NCBI RefSeq assembly: GCF_009856605.1
Contig: NZ_CP047242.1
Span: forward strand, 3,044,001 to 3,108,000
Direction: 5' to 3'
DNA from: Trichormus variabilis 0441
GTDB lineage: Bacteria > Cyanobacteriota > Cyanobacteriia > Cyanobacteriales > Nostocaceae
DNA: 64,000 nucleotides
Shown here piece after piece: positions 35,698 to 44,676 of the stretch. The notes beneath the pieces were generated by a model. It was not told where the DNA came from. It searched no databases and was given only the letters and a program-made list of their open reading frames with translations. The position numbers and the translations under genes were made by a program. Position 1 is the first letter of the stretch. Every line of letters begins with the position of its first letter.

Positions 35698-36933
35698 ATG
35701 CCAAATCTGCTCCCGTCTATCAAAGAAGTCTTCTCCATTGTGGGGATACTTTTGAGCTTTATTGGTCTTTTCTTGAGCATCTGGATTATAATTCCAGCAC
35801 CAATTTACCTTTTACTACCTCTAGGGGTGGGAGCGCCAGAAGTCTGTCATTGGTCACTATTGTTAAATGCTACAGCTTTTGCCCTCTTGCTTTTCAGATT
35901 ACCTGGTAACTTACTGCAATACGCTGCTTTAAGTATTAGTATAGTTGGAATTATTCTCAGTATAACGCCACTGCTGCAAATACCAACTACGCAACAGCAG
36001 ATGCAGTCAGCAATGGAGAAACAATTAGGTAAAGACTACCTCAAACCAATTCTAGAACAAAAACATTTTGGGCGATCGCCTATGATGGGGCGTACCTTAT
36101 CCCATCCTTTTAATATCATAGATGCGTTTAAAGGTATTCACATAGATGATGTACGTTACACACCCAACATCGAATTTGCATCACCTGATGGGATATCTTT
36201 GCGCCTCAACATCTACCGTCCTCAGCAAATTGGCAAATACCCCGGAATCGTCGTCATTCATGGCGGAGGTTGGCAAAGTGGAAGTCCAGAAAATAACGCC
36301 GATTTCAGTCGATATATGGCCGCTAGAGGCTATACAGTCTTTGCCATTACTTACCGCTATGCACCCACTTACAAATTTCCAGCCCAACTTGATGATGTCC
36401 GCAGCGCCTTAACTTTTATCCAGCAACACGCCACCGAGTATGAAACCGATATTAACCGTATCGCCATACTTGGACGTTCCGCCGGTGGACAATTAGCAAT
36501 GTTAACTGCTTATCAGCAAAATGCTTTACCCATTCGTGCAGTCATTAGTTATTATGCTCCATCTAACCTAGCAAAAGGTTATCGAGAACCACCTACACCA
36601 GACCCCTTAAATGTAAGATCAGTACTTGAAGCTTTTTTAGGTGGTACACCAGATCAAGTCCCAGAACAATATACTAAAGCTTCCCCAATTAATTACGTGA
36701 ATCGTCCACTGCCACCGACTTTGTTAATTCATGGTGGTCGCGACCATATCATCCAAATCATTTTCCCCAGAACTTTGTTTCAGTCTTTGCAAAATAGTGG
36801 AAATAAAGCGATTTTATTAGAAATTCCTTGGGCTGAACACGCTTTTGACTATATATTCAATGGAGCAAGTAATCAGTTAGCCCTTTACCACACCGAGCGT
36901 TTTTTAGCTTGGGCATTGCAAGAAAAAGTATGA
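35698..36933 (+). CDS. Alpha/beta hydrolase with N-terminal membrane domain
   Basis: A 411-residue esterase/lipase-like protein of the hormone-sensitive-lipase/carboxylesterase type. About residues 10-95 hold three hydrophobic segments. The hydrolase domain starts near 155. The oxyanion motif is VVIHGGGWQSGS, the nucleophile elbow ILGRSAGGQLAM (Ser), the Asp is in LLIHGGRDHIIQ and the catalytic His in WAEHAFDYIF, so the triad is complete. The active site probably lies on one side of the cytoplasmic membrane. The substrate is unknown. Its start codon lies 19 bp after a repeat cluster, which may have replaced the original promoter. Confidence 0.85.
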   Translation: MPNLLPSIKEVFSIVGILLSFIGLFLSIWIIIPAPIYLLLPLGVGAPEVCHWSLLLNATAFALLLFRLPGNLLQYAALSISIVGIILSITPLLQIPTTQQQMQSAMEKQLGKDYLKPILEQKHFGRSPMMGRTLSHPFNIIDAFKGIHIDDVRYTPNIEFASPDGISLRLNIYRPQQIGKYPGIVVIHGGGWQSGSPENNADFSRYMAARGYTVFAITYRYAPTYKFPAQLDDVRSALTFIQQHATEYETDINRIAILGRSAGGQLAMLTAYQQNALPIRAVISYYAPSNLAKGYREPPTPDPLNVRSVLEAFLGGTPDQVPEQYTKASPINYVNRPLPPTLLIHGGRDHIIQIIFPRTLFQSLQNSGNKAILLEIPWAEHAFDYIFNGASNQLALYHTERFLAWALQEKV

Positions 36934-37150
36934 AGTTAATTGCTTACCATATGGTTTGTCTAGGTAGTAATTTGTAGTAATTTGAAGTATCCATAATTTA
37001 TTGAAGACTTTGTAATCATAACCAGCCTAATTGCTCAGTTGGTTGTTTAATCTATATATAAGTAATACTTGTAAATACCTGGTTGCAGTCACTAATTAAA
37101 TCAGGTGACATGAGCATTTATATCAAAATTGGCTACGAGGTAATATTAAA

Positions 37151-37537
37151 ATGCCAAAATGGAAGGTAGTAACGGAATTTTCATTTAATAGCGCTCACTA
37201 CATTAAAGATTACAATGGCCCTTGTGGGCGGATGCACGGTCATAATTATCAAGTCCGTATTGAAGCAATATCAACACAACTACATTCTTCTCAATATTGT
37301 CCGCATCCTGTAATGGTAGCTGATTTCCGAACTTTACGTTGGGCTAAACAAGATGTGACAAAAGGAGGGCTTGATCACGGTATTTTAAATGAAGTGATGC
37401 CTCCTGAGTATGAAACAACTGCTGAGATGATTGCTAAGTATATCTATGATGAAACGAAAAAACGAGTACCACCAGATGTACAACTAAAAGTTCACGTTTC
37501 GGAAACACCTAATAGCTGGGTAGAATACGAAGACTAA
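37151..37537 (+). CDS. queD: 6-pyruvoyl-tetrahydropterin / 6-carboxy-tetrahydropterin synthase family
   Basis: A 128-residue T-fold enzyme. Zinc ligands are visible as FNSAHYIKDYNGPCGRMHGHNYQV (His, then HGH). The catalytic Glu is in the C-terminal HVSETPNSWVEYED, and the active-site Cys is in GPCGRMHGH. The family makes the queuosine precursor 6-carboxy-tetrahydropterin (QueD) or tetrahydropterin cofactors. The compact bacterial form favours QueD. A 12-bp terminator hairpin follows 16 bp after the stop. No other queuosine gene is adjacent. Confidence 0.85.
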   Translation: MPKWKVVTEFSFNSAHYIKDYNGPCGRMHGHNYQVRIEAISTQLHSSQYCPHPVMVADFRTLRWAKQDVTKGGLDHGILNEVMPPEYETTAEMIAKYIYDETKKRVPPDVQLKVHVSETPNSWVEYED

Positions 37538-37553
37538 AATTAAATTGTTTATG

Positions 37554-37582
37554 AGAGTGCATTATTACTCATAATGCACTCT
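37554..37582 (+). terminator. Terminator hairpin after queD
   Basis: A perfect 12-bp stem AGAGTGCATTAT/ATAATGCACTCT with a five-base loop, followed by the T-rich ATTATTTATTT. Confidence 0.7.
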
Positions 37583-37971
37583 ATTATTTATTTGCGAGTT
37601 ATTTTTAATAGTAGATAATATCCCTAATTATGATAATATCTCTTCAGATGCAAAATCACATATAAATTAATATCCAATTCACGCACATTGATTGATTAAC
37701 TATTAAATGATTTAACAAAATTTTATAATTAGTATTTTCTAGGCACTCATCGGTTCATTGTGAGTATTAATTACTAGACTAAAATATTTAGAAAAAATTA
37801 ACTTATGTAAAGCCTGACATATAGCAAGTCAATTCTTAAACTTAATCAAGTTATAAATCGCTATGTGAAGTTTTTAATAATACTTGTCTCAGCTTGTAGG
37901 TTAATGTCGTGATCTACTGCTGTAATTGTGTAATGTGAAAGTAACTAAGCTCATGATTAAATTGAGGTCTG
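37583..37971. other. AT-rich intergenic region
   Basis: About 390 bp of strongly AT-rich sequence with no repeat, RNA or coding frame I can support. It presumably contains the promoter for the small gene at 37972. Confidence 0.5.
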
Positions 37972-38190
37972 ATGACTCCTAAAATTCTGCGTCAGCTTTG
38001 GTCTGTAGTTGAAAACTCGCAAACAAAGACCCTCTTGCAGATGGACGATGCTAGCTTGGTGCAATGGTTGGTACACCAGACAACAACACAAGCGTTGTTA
38101 GAACCCAACGAAACCGATTTCTTGGTTGACTATATTCAATCTCGGCTAGCACTAATACGTGATCTTGCTTATGAGCGCCAATATTCATAG
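37972..38190 (+). CDS. Small conserved-looking protein, function unknown
   Basis: A 72-residue soluble protein with predicted helices (ILRQLWSVVENSQTKTLLQM, SLVQWLVHQTTTQALL, ETDFLVDYIQSRLALIRDLA). No motif is recognised. The balanced composition, long upstream gap and clean stop suggest a real gene. It is convergent with ribD, ending 64 bp before the ribD stop. Confidence 0.6.
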   Translation: MTPKILRQLWSVVENSQTKTLLQMDDASLVQWLVHQTTTQALLEPNETDFLVDYIQSRLALIRDLAYERQYS

Positions 38191-38253
38191 TTCTAATTCC
38201 ACGATAAATTAGTCCATAGTCAATGGCGATCGCTATTGGCTATGAACTACCAT

Positions 38254-39444
38254 TTATGGGTTTAGTGAGGGCAAATAACCTTCTACTAAGCAATCAGAAC
38301 CCACCACACGCCAACGCACTCGTTCTAGAATTAGAGCTTCTGTCATCGTATCAAAGCCCAAGTCACCCACAGGCGTAGGTGCATGGCTACCACCAATGAT
38401 TTTAGGAGCGATAAAGGCCAGAATTTTCTGTACTGCACCTTGAGCGATCGCACTAGCAGCTAAAGTCCCTCCACACTCCCACAACACGCTACAAAAACCG
38501 CGATCATATAAGTGAGACATCACAAATTCTGGTGTCAGCGATGCTAATTCTACTATCTCCACTCCCTTTTGCTGCAACAGTTTTTGGAAATCTGGATTAG
38601 CACCTACTTGAGTCAATACTAAAGTTGGAGCCTCAGCTGTTTCCCAAAGATGAGCATCCACTGGCAAATCTAGCTGACGACTCATCACCACCCGCAAAGG
38701 ATTATGTACCCCTTCTTGGTGACTAGTTAAGTAAGGATTATCTCGCCGTACCGTATTACCACCAACAATTACCGCATCACAAGCAGCCCGTAATTGATGA
38801 ACTTCGCCACGAGCTGATGGATTGGTCACCCAAGCACTGTGACCAGAGACAGTTGCTATTTTGCCATCCAACGTCATGGCATATTTCAAAATACCCAAAG
38901 GTTTTTTGTGAAGAATCCGATGCACAAAGCCTTCATTCAATTGCTGACAGGCTGCCATTTCCACACCCACCAACACCTCCACCCCAGCCCCACGTAACCG
39001 TTCAATCCCACCACCACCTACCAGGGGATTCGGGTCAACCATACCCACCACCACCTTCGCTACACCAGCAGCAATCAATCCTTCCGAACAAGGGGGAGTA
39101 CGTCCATAATGATTACAAGGTTCCAAATTGACGTATACAGTAGCACCACGAGCCAGTTCTCCTGCTGCCCTGAGAGCAAAAACCTCTGCATGAGGCTCAC
39201 CTGCGCGGGGATGAAACCCTTCCCCCACAATTTCCCCATCCTTGACAACAACTGCCCCTACTAACGGGTTAGGAGAAGTACGTCCTAAAGCACGGCGTGC
39301 CAGTTCTAAACACCGTTGCATCATACGGACATCAAAATCATTTCCTACCCTCTGTAGCACTGATGGCTGTATTGAGGGTTCATGTTGCTGAATGTTGTTG
39401 GGTTGGGATGCACCTGCTTGAGCGACCACTGGAAATTTATCCAT
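38254..39444 (-). CDS. ribD: Bifunctional riboflavin deaminase/reductase
   Basis: Catalyses the second and third steps of riboflavin synthesis: deamination of the pyrimidine, then NADPH-dependent reduction of the ribosyl chain. The N-terminal deaminase domain (about 40-150) has the zinc site GEPHAEVFAL and EPCNHYGRTPPC. The reductase domain (about 185-390) has YAMTLDGKIA and VIVGGNTVRRDNPYLT. A 35-residue Gln/Pro-rich extension precedes the deaminase domain, so the true start may be an internal Met (about DFDVRMMQRC). At 396 residues it is slightly longer than usual. No FMN riboswitch is visible upstream. Confidence 0.93.
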   Translation of the reverse strand: MDKFPVVAQAGASQPNNIQQHEPSIQPSVLQRVGNDFDVRMMQRCLELARRALGRTSPNPLVGAVVVKDGEIVGEGFHPRAGEPHAEVFALRAAGELARGATVYVNLEPCNHYGRTPPCSEGLIAAGVAKVVVGMVDPNPLVGGGGIERLRGAGVEVLVGVEMAACQQLNEGFVHRILHKKPLGILKYAMTLDGKIATVSGHSAWVTNPSARGEVHQLRAACDAVIVGGNTVRRDNPYLTSHQEGVHNPLRVVMSRQLDLPVDAHLWETAEAPTLVLTQVGANPDFQKLLQQKGVEIVELASLTPEFVMSHLYDRGFCSVLWECGGTLAASAIAQGAVQKILAFIAPKIIGGSHAPTPVGDLGFDTMTEALILERVRWRVVGSDCLVEGYLPSLNP

Positions 39445-39621
39445 AACTTTGGGAATTACTGTAAATATTCTGCACTTTAAATGCTCTTATAGTGATATTT
39501 AAACAGTAATATCCCTTCGCGTGTCGTCTATCTGCACCTTCTCCTATGCCTGCCAATGACCTGTATCATGATGCGGTAAAAAATTAATTGTCGTAGATAC
39601 TGAACAGGAGCAAATCGAGCA

Positions 39622-39999
39622 ATGGATAAATTAACCCACTATCGGCATACTATCCAAGAAATAATTAAAAAATATTATGACTTGAGCAATTCTCAACCCG
39701 CTACTGCCACAGAAACTAAAATTAGCGATGACCTTCCGGACACCGTAGGCGATCGCCTGATTATAGACGAACAACGCGACCAATATCTATGGTTATGTTG
39801 TGGCTGGGATGGCAAAAAACGGGTACAGCATATTATCTTATACCTCCAGATTCAAAACGGTAAAATCTGGATAGAAGAAGATAGCACCAACTTAGCAATT
39901 GTTGATGAGATGCTGGTAGCAGGTATCCCCCAAACCGACATTATTTTGGGCTTTCATCACCCTAGCAAAAGAGGACTGACTGAATTTGCGATCGCCTGA
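39622..39999 (+). CDS. xisI: XisI-family protein without XisH partner
   Basis: A 125-residue protein matching the XisI family: YRHTIQEIIKKYY at the N-terminus, DEQRDQYLWLCCGWDGKKRV in the middle and the C-terminal ILGFHHPSKRGLTEFAIA. In Anabaena, XisI with XisH is needed for excision of the fdxN element during heterocyst formation, but many scattered paralogues exist whose role is unknown. Here no xisH lies upstream. RibD is divergent 178 bp away, and no recombinase is near. It may be an orphan paralogue or act with a distant XisH. Confidence 0.85.
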   Translation: MDKLTHYRHTIQEIIKKYYDLSNSQPATATETKISDDLPDTVGDRLIIDEQRDQYLWLCCGWDGKKRVQHIILYLQIQNGKIWIEEDSTNLAIVDEMLVAGIPQTDIILGFHHPSKRGLTEFAIA

Positions 40000-40135
40000 A
40001 CCAAATCAAGCTGAATAAGCTGGGGCGATTAACAGGAGATAGGTCTGCTTTAGTGGCAAAAATTTGCCATACTAACCTGTGTCTCAAAGGTATTGAGCTA
40101 TTGATTTCGACTCCACACCAAAATTGTCATAACTA

Positions 40136-40738
40136 CTAACTTTCCAACATTTTCATTCTTTGCCACCAACTGTTTAAGGGATAGTACAGCACAGGGGCCC
40201 AAAGACTACTGAGAATAGCAGAAGCTAGGGTGACACGTTGATAATATGCCCAGATGTATTCTGTTTGGCGATCGCCTGCTAAAGTCAATAACAGTGCAAA
40301 AACTGTTTCTGCCAAAATTGCCATCCCAAAGACAATTAAGGCAATAGAAATAAAATCTTCTTGGATAAAACGCTGCTTTTGTAATAATCCAGTCAAAAAG
40401 CCTACTAACCCCAACGTGATGGCATGGGACGGATGAGGGGATGTAATGGCATCTTGCAGCAGCCCTAACACAATGCCAGCAAAAGTTCCCGCCCATACTG
40501 AACGTTTGACACTCCAAGCTACCACCCAAATTAATAGCCAATTAGGGCCAATCCCCAACAATTCCATACCTGGTAAGCGGGTTGGTAACAATAACAAACA
40601 TAACAATACCGAACCAATCGTTACTCCCCAATCGAGTAGGTGAAGCAAACCCGGATGCCAACGCGACAAAGGCATACGCCGGACGCTGAATCTTCGCGCC
40701 GGCGGTTTTGATTTACCATTAAATGAAGGTGTCTTCAT
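40136..40738 (-). CDS. mreD: Rod shape-determining protein MreD
   Basis: A 200-residue integral membrane protein of the elongasome, with about five or six hydrophobic segments (LLDWGVTIGSVLLCLLLLP, NWLLIWVVAWSV, WAGTFAGIVLGLLQDAI, ISIALIVFGMAILAETVFAL). The position after mreC, 24 bp downstream on the same strand, fixes the identity, since MreD sequences are weakly conserved. It links cytoskeletal MreB to periplasmic peptidoglycan enzymes. It is the last gene of an mreB-mreC-mreD set. Confidence 0.9.
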   Translation of the reverse strand: MKTPSFNGKSKPPARRFSVRRMPLSRWHPGLLHLLDWGVTIGSVLLCLLLLPTRLPGMELLGIGPNWLLIWVVAWSVKRSVWAGTFAGIVLGLLQDAITSPHPSHAITLGLVGFLTGLLQKQRFIQEDFISIALIVFGMAILAETVFALLLTLAGDRQTEYIWAYYQRVTLASAILSSLWAPVLYYPLNSWWQRMKMLES

Positions 40739-40762
40739 TGTTTTGAGAGATTTCCAGAAAAT

Positions 40763-41584
40763 CTAGTTGGACTTTTGTTGCTGTGGCTGATTGGAGTGTT
40801 GATTTTCCAAATTTGGGCTTGTCACCTTGGGATATACAGCTACCCAATCTAATGAACTGAGCGCTGGAAAAAGTTCAATTTTGGCGATTGATGCGGGTAA
40901 TTTCTTTAAATCCAGTGATTTAATTCTGCCCACTGCCAAACCAGAGGGGAATCTTTGGCTATAAGTTGACGTAGAAACTAAATCTCCCACTTTCGCATTT
41001 GGCACTTTTTCGTAAAATTCCAACACAGCCTCCGAAGAAGAATCTCCCCGCAGAACACCTTTGGCTGAAGTCCGGCTGATAGTAACACCGACTTGACTTT
41101 TGAGGTCACTAATTAACAATATGCGGCTGGTGTTAGGTGTAACGCTGTCTACCAGACCAACTAATCCCCCCTCAGCCTTGACAATATAACCTTCTTTAAT
41201 CCCAGCATTAGCACCGCGATTAATAGTTACTTGTTGCCACCAATGGTCAGCACTGCGTCCTATCACCCTTGCAGGTACTGGACGCGATGCTAGTGGTTCG
41301 TTTTGAACGTAACCTAATAAATCTGTGAGTTTTTTGTTTTGACTTTCTAATTCGGTAATGCGTGTTTGCATCTCCAAGAATTGCGCTTTCTTGAGACGTT
41401 CTTCCTGGCGTTCCTCTAGGCTTGGGCCTGTCTGCAACATTTGCAAAGGACGGGTAATTACTTGGTATGCTTCCGCTAAAAACCCGCCTTGAGTCTGACG
41501 CAACACCCAAGCACTGCCAACTGCTAACCCTAATAAACCAACTTGTAAGGCTTTGCGATCCCACCAACGACGTACAGTAACCAT
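40763..41584 (-). CDS. mreC: Rod shape-determining protein MreC
   Basis: A 273-residue bitopic protein. Near the N-terminus is a membrane segment (ALQVGLLGLAVGSAWVLRQ, about 11-30), then a coiled coil (ERQEERLKKAQFLEMQTRIT, about 55-92). The periplasmic beta domain has the conserved VIGRSADHWWQQVTINRGAN and GLVGLVDSVTPNTSRILLISD. A short Gln/Asn-rich tail closes it. It forms the periplasmic scaffold of cell-wall elongation. It lies 94 bp after mreB. Confidence 0.94.
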   Translation of the reverse strand: MVTVRRWWDRKALQVGLLGLAVGSAWVLRQTQGGFLAEAYQVITRPLQMLQTGPSLEERQEERLKKAQFLEMQTRITELESQNKKLTDLLGYVQNEPLASRPVPARVIGRSADHWWQQVTINRGANAGIKEGYIVKAEGGLVGLVDSVTPNTSRILLISDLKSQVGVTISRTSAKGVLRGDSSSEAVLEFYEKVPNAKVGDLVSTSTYSQRFPSGLAVGRIKSLDLKKLPASIAKIELFPALSSLDWVAVYPKVTSPNLENQHSNQPQQQKSN

Positions 41585-41678
41585 TTATACCTATTCTCAG
41601 ATTCAGAAGATACTGGATTCTATTTATATAAAACCCAAATCACAGCCAAATAGAACCCAATATCTAAATATTTTTTCC

Positions 41679-42722
41679 CTACATATTTCGAGAACGTCCG
41701 CTAAAAACTCTTTCTAGCTGTTTGAAGTTTTCTAACACACGACCTGTTCCCAACACAACACAGCTGAGAGGATCAGCCGCGATGTGGGTGACAATTCCTG
41801 TTTCGTGGCTAATGAGGGTATCTATACCCTTGAGCAAAGCACCCCCGCCAGCTAGCATAATACCTCTGTCAATAATGTCTGCCGCCAGTTCAGGAGGTGT
41901 ACGTTCTAATGTCCGCTTCACCGCTTCGATGATTACAGATAAAGGTTCCAGCATACTTTCACGAATTTCTGGCCCCTTAATTGTGACAGTTCTTGGTAAA
42001 CCGGAGAGCAGGTGTAAACCTCGGACTTCCATCATCGCATCGTCATCATCATGGGTAGGATAGGCAGAACCCATGCGAATTTTAATATCCTCAGCAGTGC
42101 GTTCCCCAATCACCAAGTTATGAACTTTCTTCATATACATAATGATGGACTCAGTTAATTCGTCCCCAGCAATGCGTACTGATTCGCTAATCACAGTCCC
42201 TTGGAGACTTAGTACAGCAACTTCCGTAGTTCCCCCACCAATATCGATAATCATGTTACCAGTAGGTTCCGCAACTGGTAATCCCGCACCGATCGCAGCT
42301 GCTATTGGTTCATCAATTAAATATACCTCTCTAGCTCCTGCTTGAGCTGCTGCATCCATTACGGCGCGTCTTTCCACCCCAGTTACCCCACTGGGAATGC
42401 CAATCACAATCCGGGGCAATATTAAAGACCTACCTTCATTGACCTTCTGAATAAAGCTTTTTAGCATTAGTTCAGCTGTATCAAAGTCAGCAATTACCCC
42501 ATCGCGCAAAGGTCGCAGGGCAATCACATTTCCCGGTGTGCGACCGAGCATTTTTTTAGCCTCTTCCCCAACTGCCAAAGCTACCTTTTCATTTTGATCG
42601 ATAGCTACCACAGAAGGTTCTTGCAGTACAATACCTTTACCAGACACATAAACGAGGGTATTTGCTGTACCGAGGTCGATACCCATATCCCACGATGAGC
42701 GAAAGTTCCTAAAAAGCCCCAC
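41679..42722 (-). CDS. mreB: Actin-like cytoskeletal protein MreB
   Basis: A 347-residue bacterial actin that forms membrane-bound filaments guiding lateral wall growth. The nucleotide-binding motifs are complete: phosphate 1 MGIDLGTANTLVYV, phosphate 2 NMIIDIGGGTTEVAVLS and the adenosine loop IMLAGGGALLKGID. VIGIPSGVTGVERRAV is also diagnostic. The N-terminal GLFRNFRSSW is a short amphipathic membrane-targeting stretch. It is the first gene of the mreBCD set, divergent from ssb. In PCC 7120 the homologue (all0087) affects cell shape but is not essential. Confidence 0.97.
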   Translation of the reverse strand: MGLFRNFRSSWDMGIDLGTANTLVYVSGKGIVLQEPSVVAIDQNEKVALAVGEEAKKMLGRTPGNVIALRPLRDGVIADFDTAELMLKSFIQKVNEGRSLILPRIVIGIPSGVTGVERRAVMDAAAQAGAREVYLIDEPIAAAIGAGLPVAEPTGNMIIDIGGGTTEVAVLSLQGTVISESVRIAGDELTESIIMYMKKVHNLVIGERTAEDIKIRMGSAYPTHDDDDAMMEVRGLHLLSGLPRTVTIKGPEIRESMLEPLSVIIEAVKRTLERTPPELAADIIDRGIMLAGGGALLKGIDTLISHETGIVTHIAADPLSCVVLGTGRVLENFKQLERVFSGRSRNM

Positions 42723-42924
42723 GCGTCTCTACGCCCCCTATCTCTGACATTTTATAGACTACAACTGTTAATGCGAATCGTGCTGGATTTTATTATGATT
42801 TTGAGCCTGAGTCCAGCCAAGTAGGCTATATGTCGATAACTTTCGGCAATTTTTCCTCAGTCTCAAACATCCACGGTATTGATATTCTCTGACTAATTCA
42901 GTATACGCGTATAGTTTTTCAATT

Positions 42925-42954
42925 TTGTCAAGTAATTTTGCATATTTTTATACT
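42925..42954 (+). promoter_or_regulatory. Probable sigma-70-type promoter of ssb
   Basis: TTGTCA (42925-42930), an 18-bp spacer and TATACT (42949-42954) form a good consensus promoter about 100 bp before the ssb start. The rest of the 334-bp mreB-ssb gap is AT-rich with nothing else recognised. Confidence 0.45.
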
Positions 42955-43056
42955 GTAAATTTATTGCTAAGTTTCTAACACATTTTCAATCAGGTCACAA
43001 TTAGTTATGATTAAAGTCAAAATAAATAAGTACTTATGTACTAAAGAGTAAAGCAG

Positions 43057-43419
43057 ATGAGCATTAACATTGTCACCCTAGTAGGTCGCGTAGGCACTGA
43101 TCCAGACATTAAATATTTTGAGTCTGGAAGTGTGAAGTGTCGATTAACTCTAGCCGTCAATCGCAGAACTCGAAACAGTGATAAACCTGACTGGTTCACC
43201 TTAGAATTGTGGGATAAAACAGCAGAGGTCGCGGGTAATTATGTCCGCAAAGGTAGTTTAATAGGAGTTAAAGGTTCCTTGAAGTTTGACACATGGAGCG
43301 ATCGCCAAACTGGAGTTAACCGATCTACACCAATAATTAGAGTAGACCAACTAGAACTGCTAGGTTCCAAACAAGATAGAGATGGTGGTGGTGGCGACTT
43401 CGCACCAGAAAATTTTTAG
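43057..43419 (+). CDS. ssb: Single-stranded DNA-binding protein
   Basis: A 120-residue OB-fold protein: MSINIVTLVGRVGTDPDIKY, then FTLELWDKTAEVAGNYVRKG and VKGSLKFDTWSDRQTG. It lacks the long Gly/Pro-rich tail and the acidic DDDIPF C-terminus of standard bacterial SSBs, ending in a short Gly stretch and APENF. In PCC 7120 the corresponding short protein (alr0088, from memory) binds single-stranded DNA, while a longer paralogue lies elsewhere. A TGGTCAGT-type repeat follows the stop. Confidence 0.9.
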   Translation: MSINIVTLVGRVGTDPDIKYFESGSVKCRLTLAVNRRTRNSDKPDWFTLELWDKTAEVAGNYVRKGSLIGVKGSLKFDTWSDRQTGVNRSTPIIRVDQLELLGSKQDRDGGGGDFAPENF

Positions 43420-43482
43420 TAGGTGAAGTGGCCAGTGGTCAGTAGCCAAGGAAACAACTGACAACTGACCACTAACAACTAA

Positions 43483-44229
43483 CTAATAACTAATTTGCAA
43501 CGTGACTGAGGCTTCAACCTGTTGTTCGCCACCAATTACAGGAGTAGAAACATCTGCACTGCTAAGTTTGGCAGCCTCGTCTCTGTACAATATGGGTGGT
43601 GGAGGCGCAGTTGCACCACCAACTTGAATACTTACTACTTCTTTAGCTTGAAAACCAAGGCTACTAAACACAGCACTGGCTTGCTGTTGTGCGTCTTGGG
43701 TAGCTTCCTTTAAAGCTTGTTGCCTAGCAGAGGCGATCGCTTCATCAGTAGCCACAAAACTGATACCATTGATTTGAGTCGCACCAGCTTTGACAGCTTC
43801 ATCTAATAATGTCCCAGCCTTCTCAGTAGCAATACGGAAGCTTACTGTATTACTAGCAGCATATCCCGTAATTCTCTGTACGTTATTGTTGTAACTATAA
43901 ACAGGGTTGAGACGAATACCAGTTGTTTGTAACTTCTCCACATTTCGGCTTTTCAGTAAAGCAACCACAGCCGATGATCTACGTGCTGCTTCCTGCTGCA
44001 CTTCCTGAGCAGTTTTACCCTGAATTTCCACCCCTAAACTAACTTCCGACAACGTGGTAGGAATCGATTCAACACCACGACCACTAACAGTCAAAGTACG
44101 CCACATTCTTTCTTTTTCTTGTGCTAGTCCAGGCTGCACAAAGCTGACAAAGACTAACAACGCTAACGGTAAACTTTGCCAAAATTTGCCAGCACGCAAC
44201 TGAGAACCAAATAAAGCGGCTCTAACCAT
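43483..44229 (-). CDS. SIMPL-domain (DUF541) periplasmic protein
   Basis: A 248-residue exported protein. The signal peptide ends near VSFVQPGLAQEKE. The SIMPL domain follows (RTLTVSGRGVESIPTTLSEV, VEIQGKTAQEVQQEAARRS, GIRLNPVYSYNNNVQRITGYAASN), with the typical repeated beta-alpha pattern and a C-terminal ASVTLQISY strand. Members form oligomeric rings in the periplasm or outer membrane. Function is undefined, though some relate to oxidative stress. It is convergent with ssb. Compared with homologues nothing is missing. Confidence 0.87.
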   Translation of the reverse strand: MVRAALFGSQLRAGKFWQSLPLALLVFVSFVQPGLAQEKERMWRTLTVSGRGVESIPTTLSEVSLGVEIQGKTAQEVQQEAARRSSAVVALLKSRNVEKLQTTGIRLNPVYSYNNNVQRITGYAASNTVSFRIATEKAGTLLDEAVKAGATQINGISFVATDEAIASARQQALKEATQDAQQQASAVFSSLGFQAKEVVSIQVGGATAPPPPILYRDEAAKLSSADVSTPVIGGEQQVEASVTLQISY

Positions 44230-44676
44230 GATTTACACTCCTCATAAATATATGCAGATACCTTTAAACCGTATCAATTCAGCGCTGAGTTCCAAGTAAA
44301 AATCCCTCCACTTAGAACTTTGCACTGTTATACCTTATGCAGTTAGTCGATACGATTTGTATGTTCCTACTGTGACACTGCCATCGTCAAAAGTTAAAAC
44401 GGTTACATTTTTTGAAACTAAAAAACTTAGACCAAACTTATTCAATTGTCTTCATAGATAGGTATCCCATAAAAAATCCGATTAATCTCTCACAAATTTC
44501 TTAGCGTACCTCAGCGCTTACCTCTACCCTCCTCTGCGTTAAAAATTATCCTCAATTCACTCCGATTTTACGCAAATTCATCCGCCAAACATCATTGATC
44601 ACACCCGCACGAAGTGTATTTTCCCTAAAAGAGTAACAATGGAACAGAAGGATGTTCACGTAACAACGCGTAACAA
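44230..44676. other. Intergenic region SIMPL gene / antiporter
   Basis: A divergent 447-bp gap that must carry both promoters. I see AT-rich stretches and a CTCTGCGTTAAAAATT-type short repeat near 44530, also found near 4085. No RNA or operator is supported. Confidence 0.5.
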
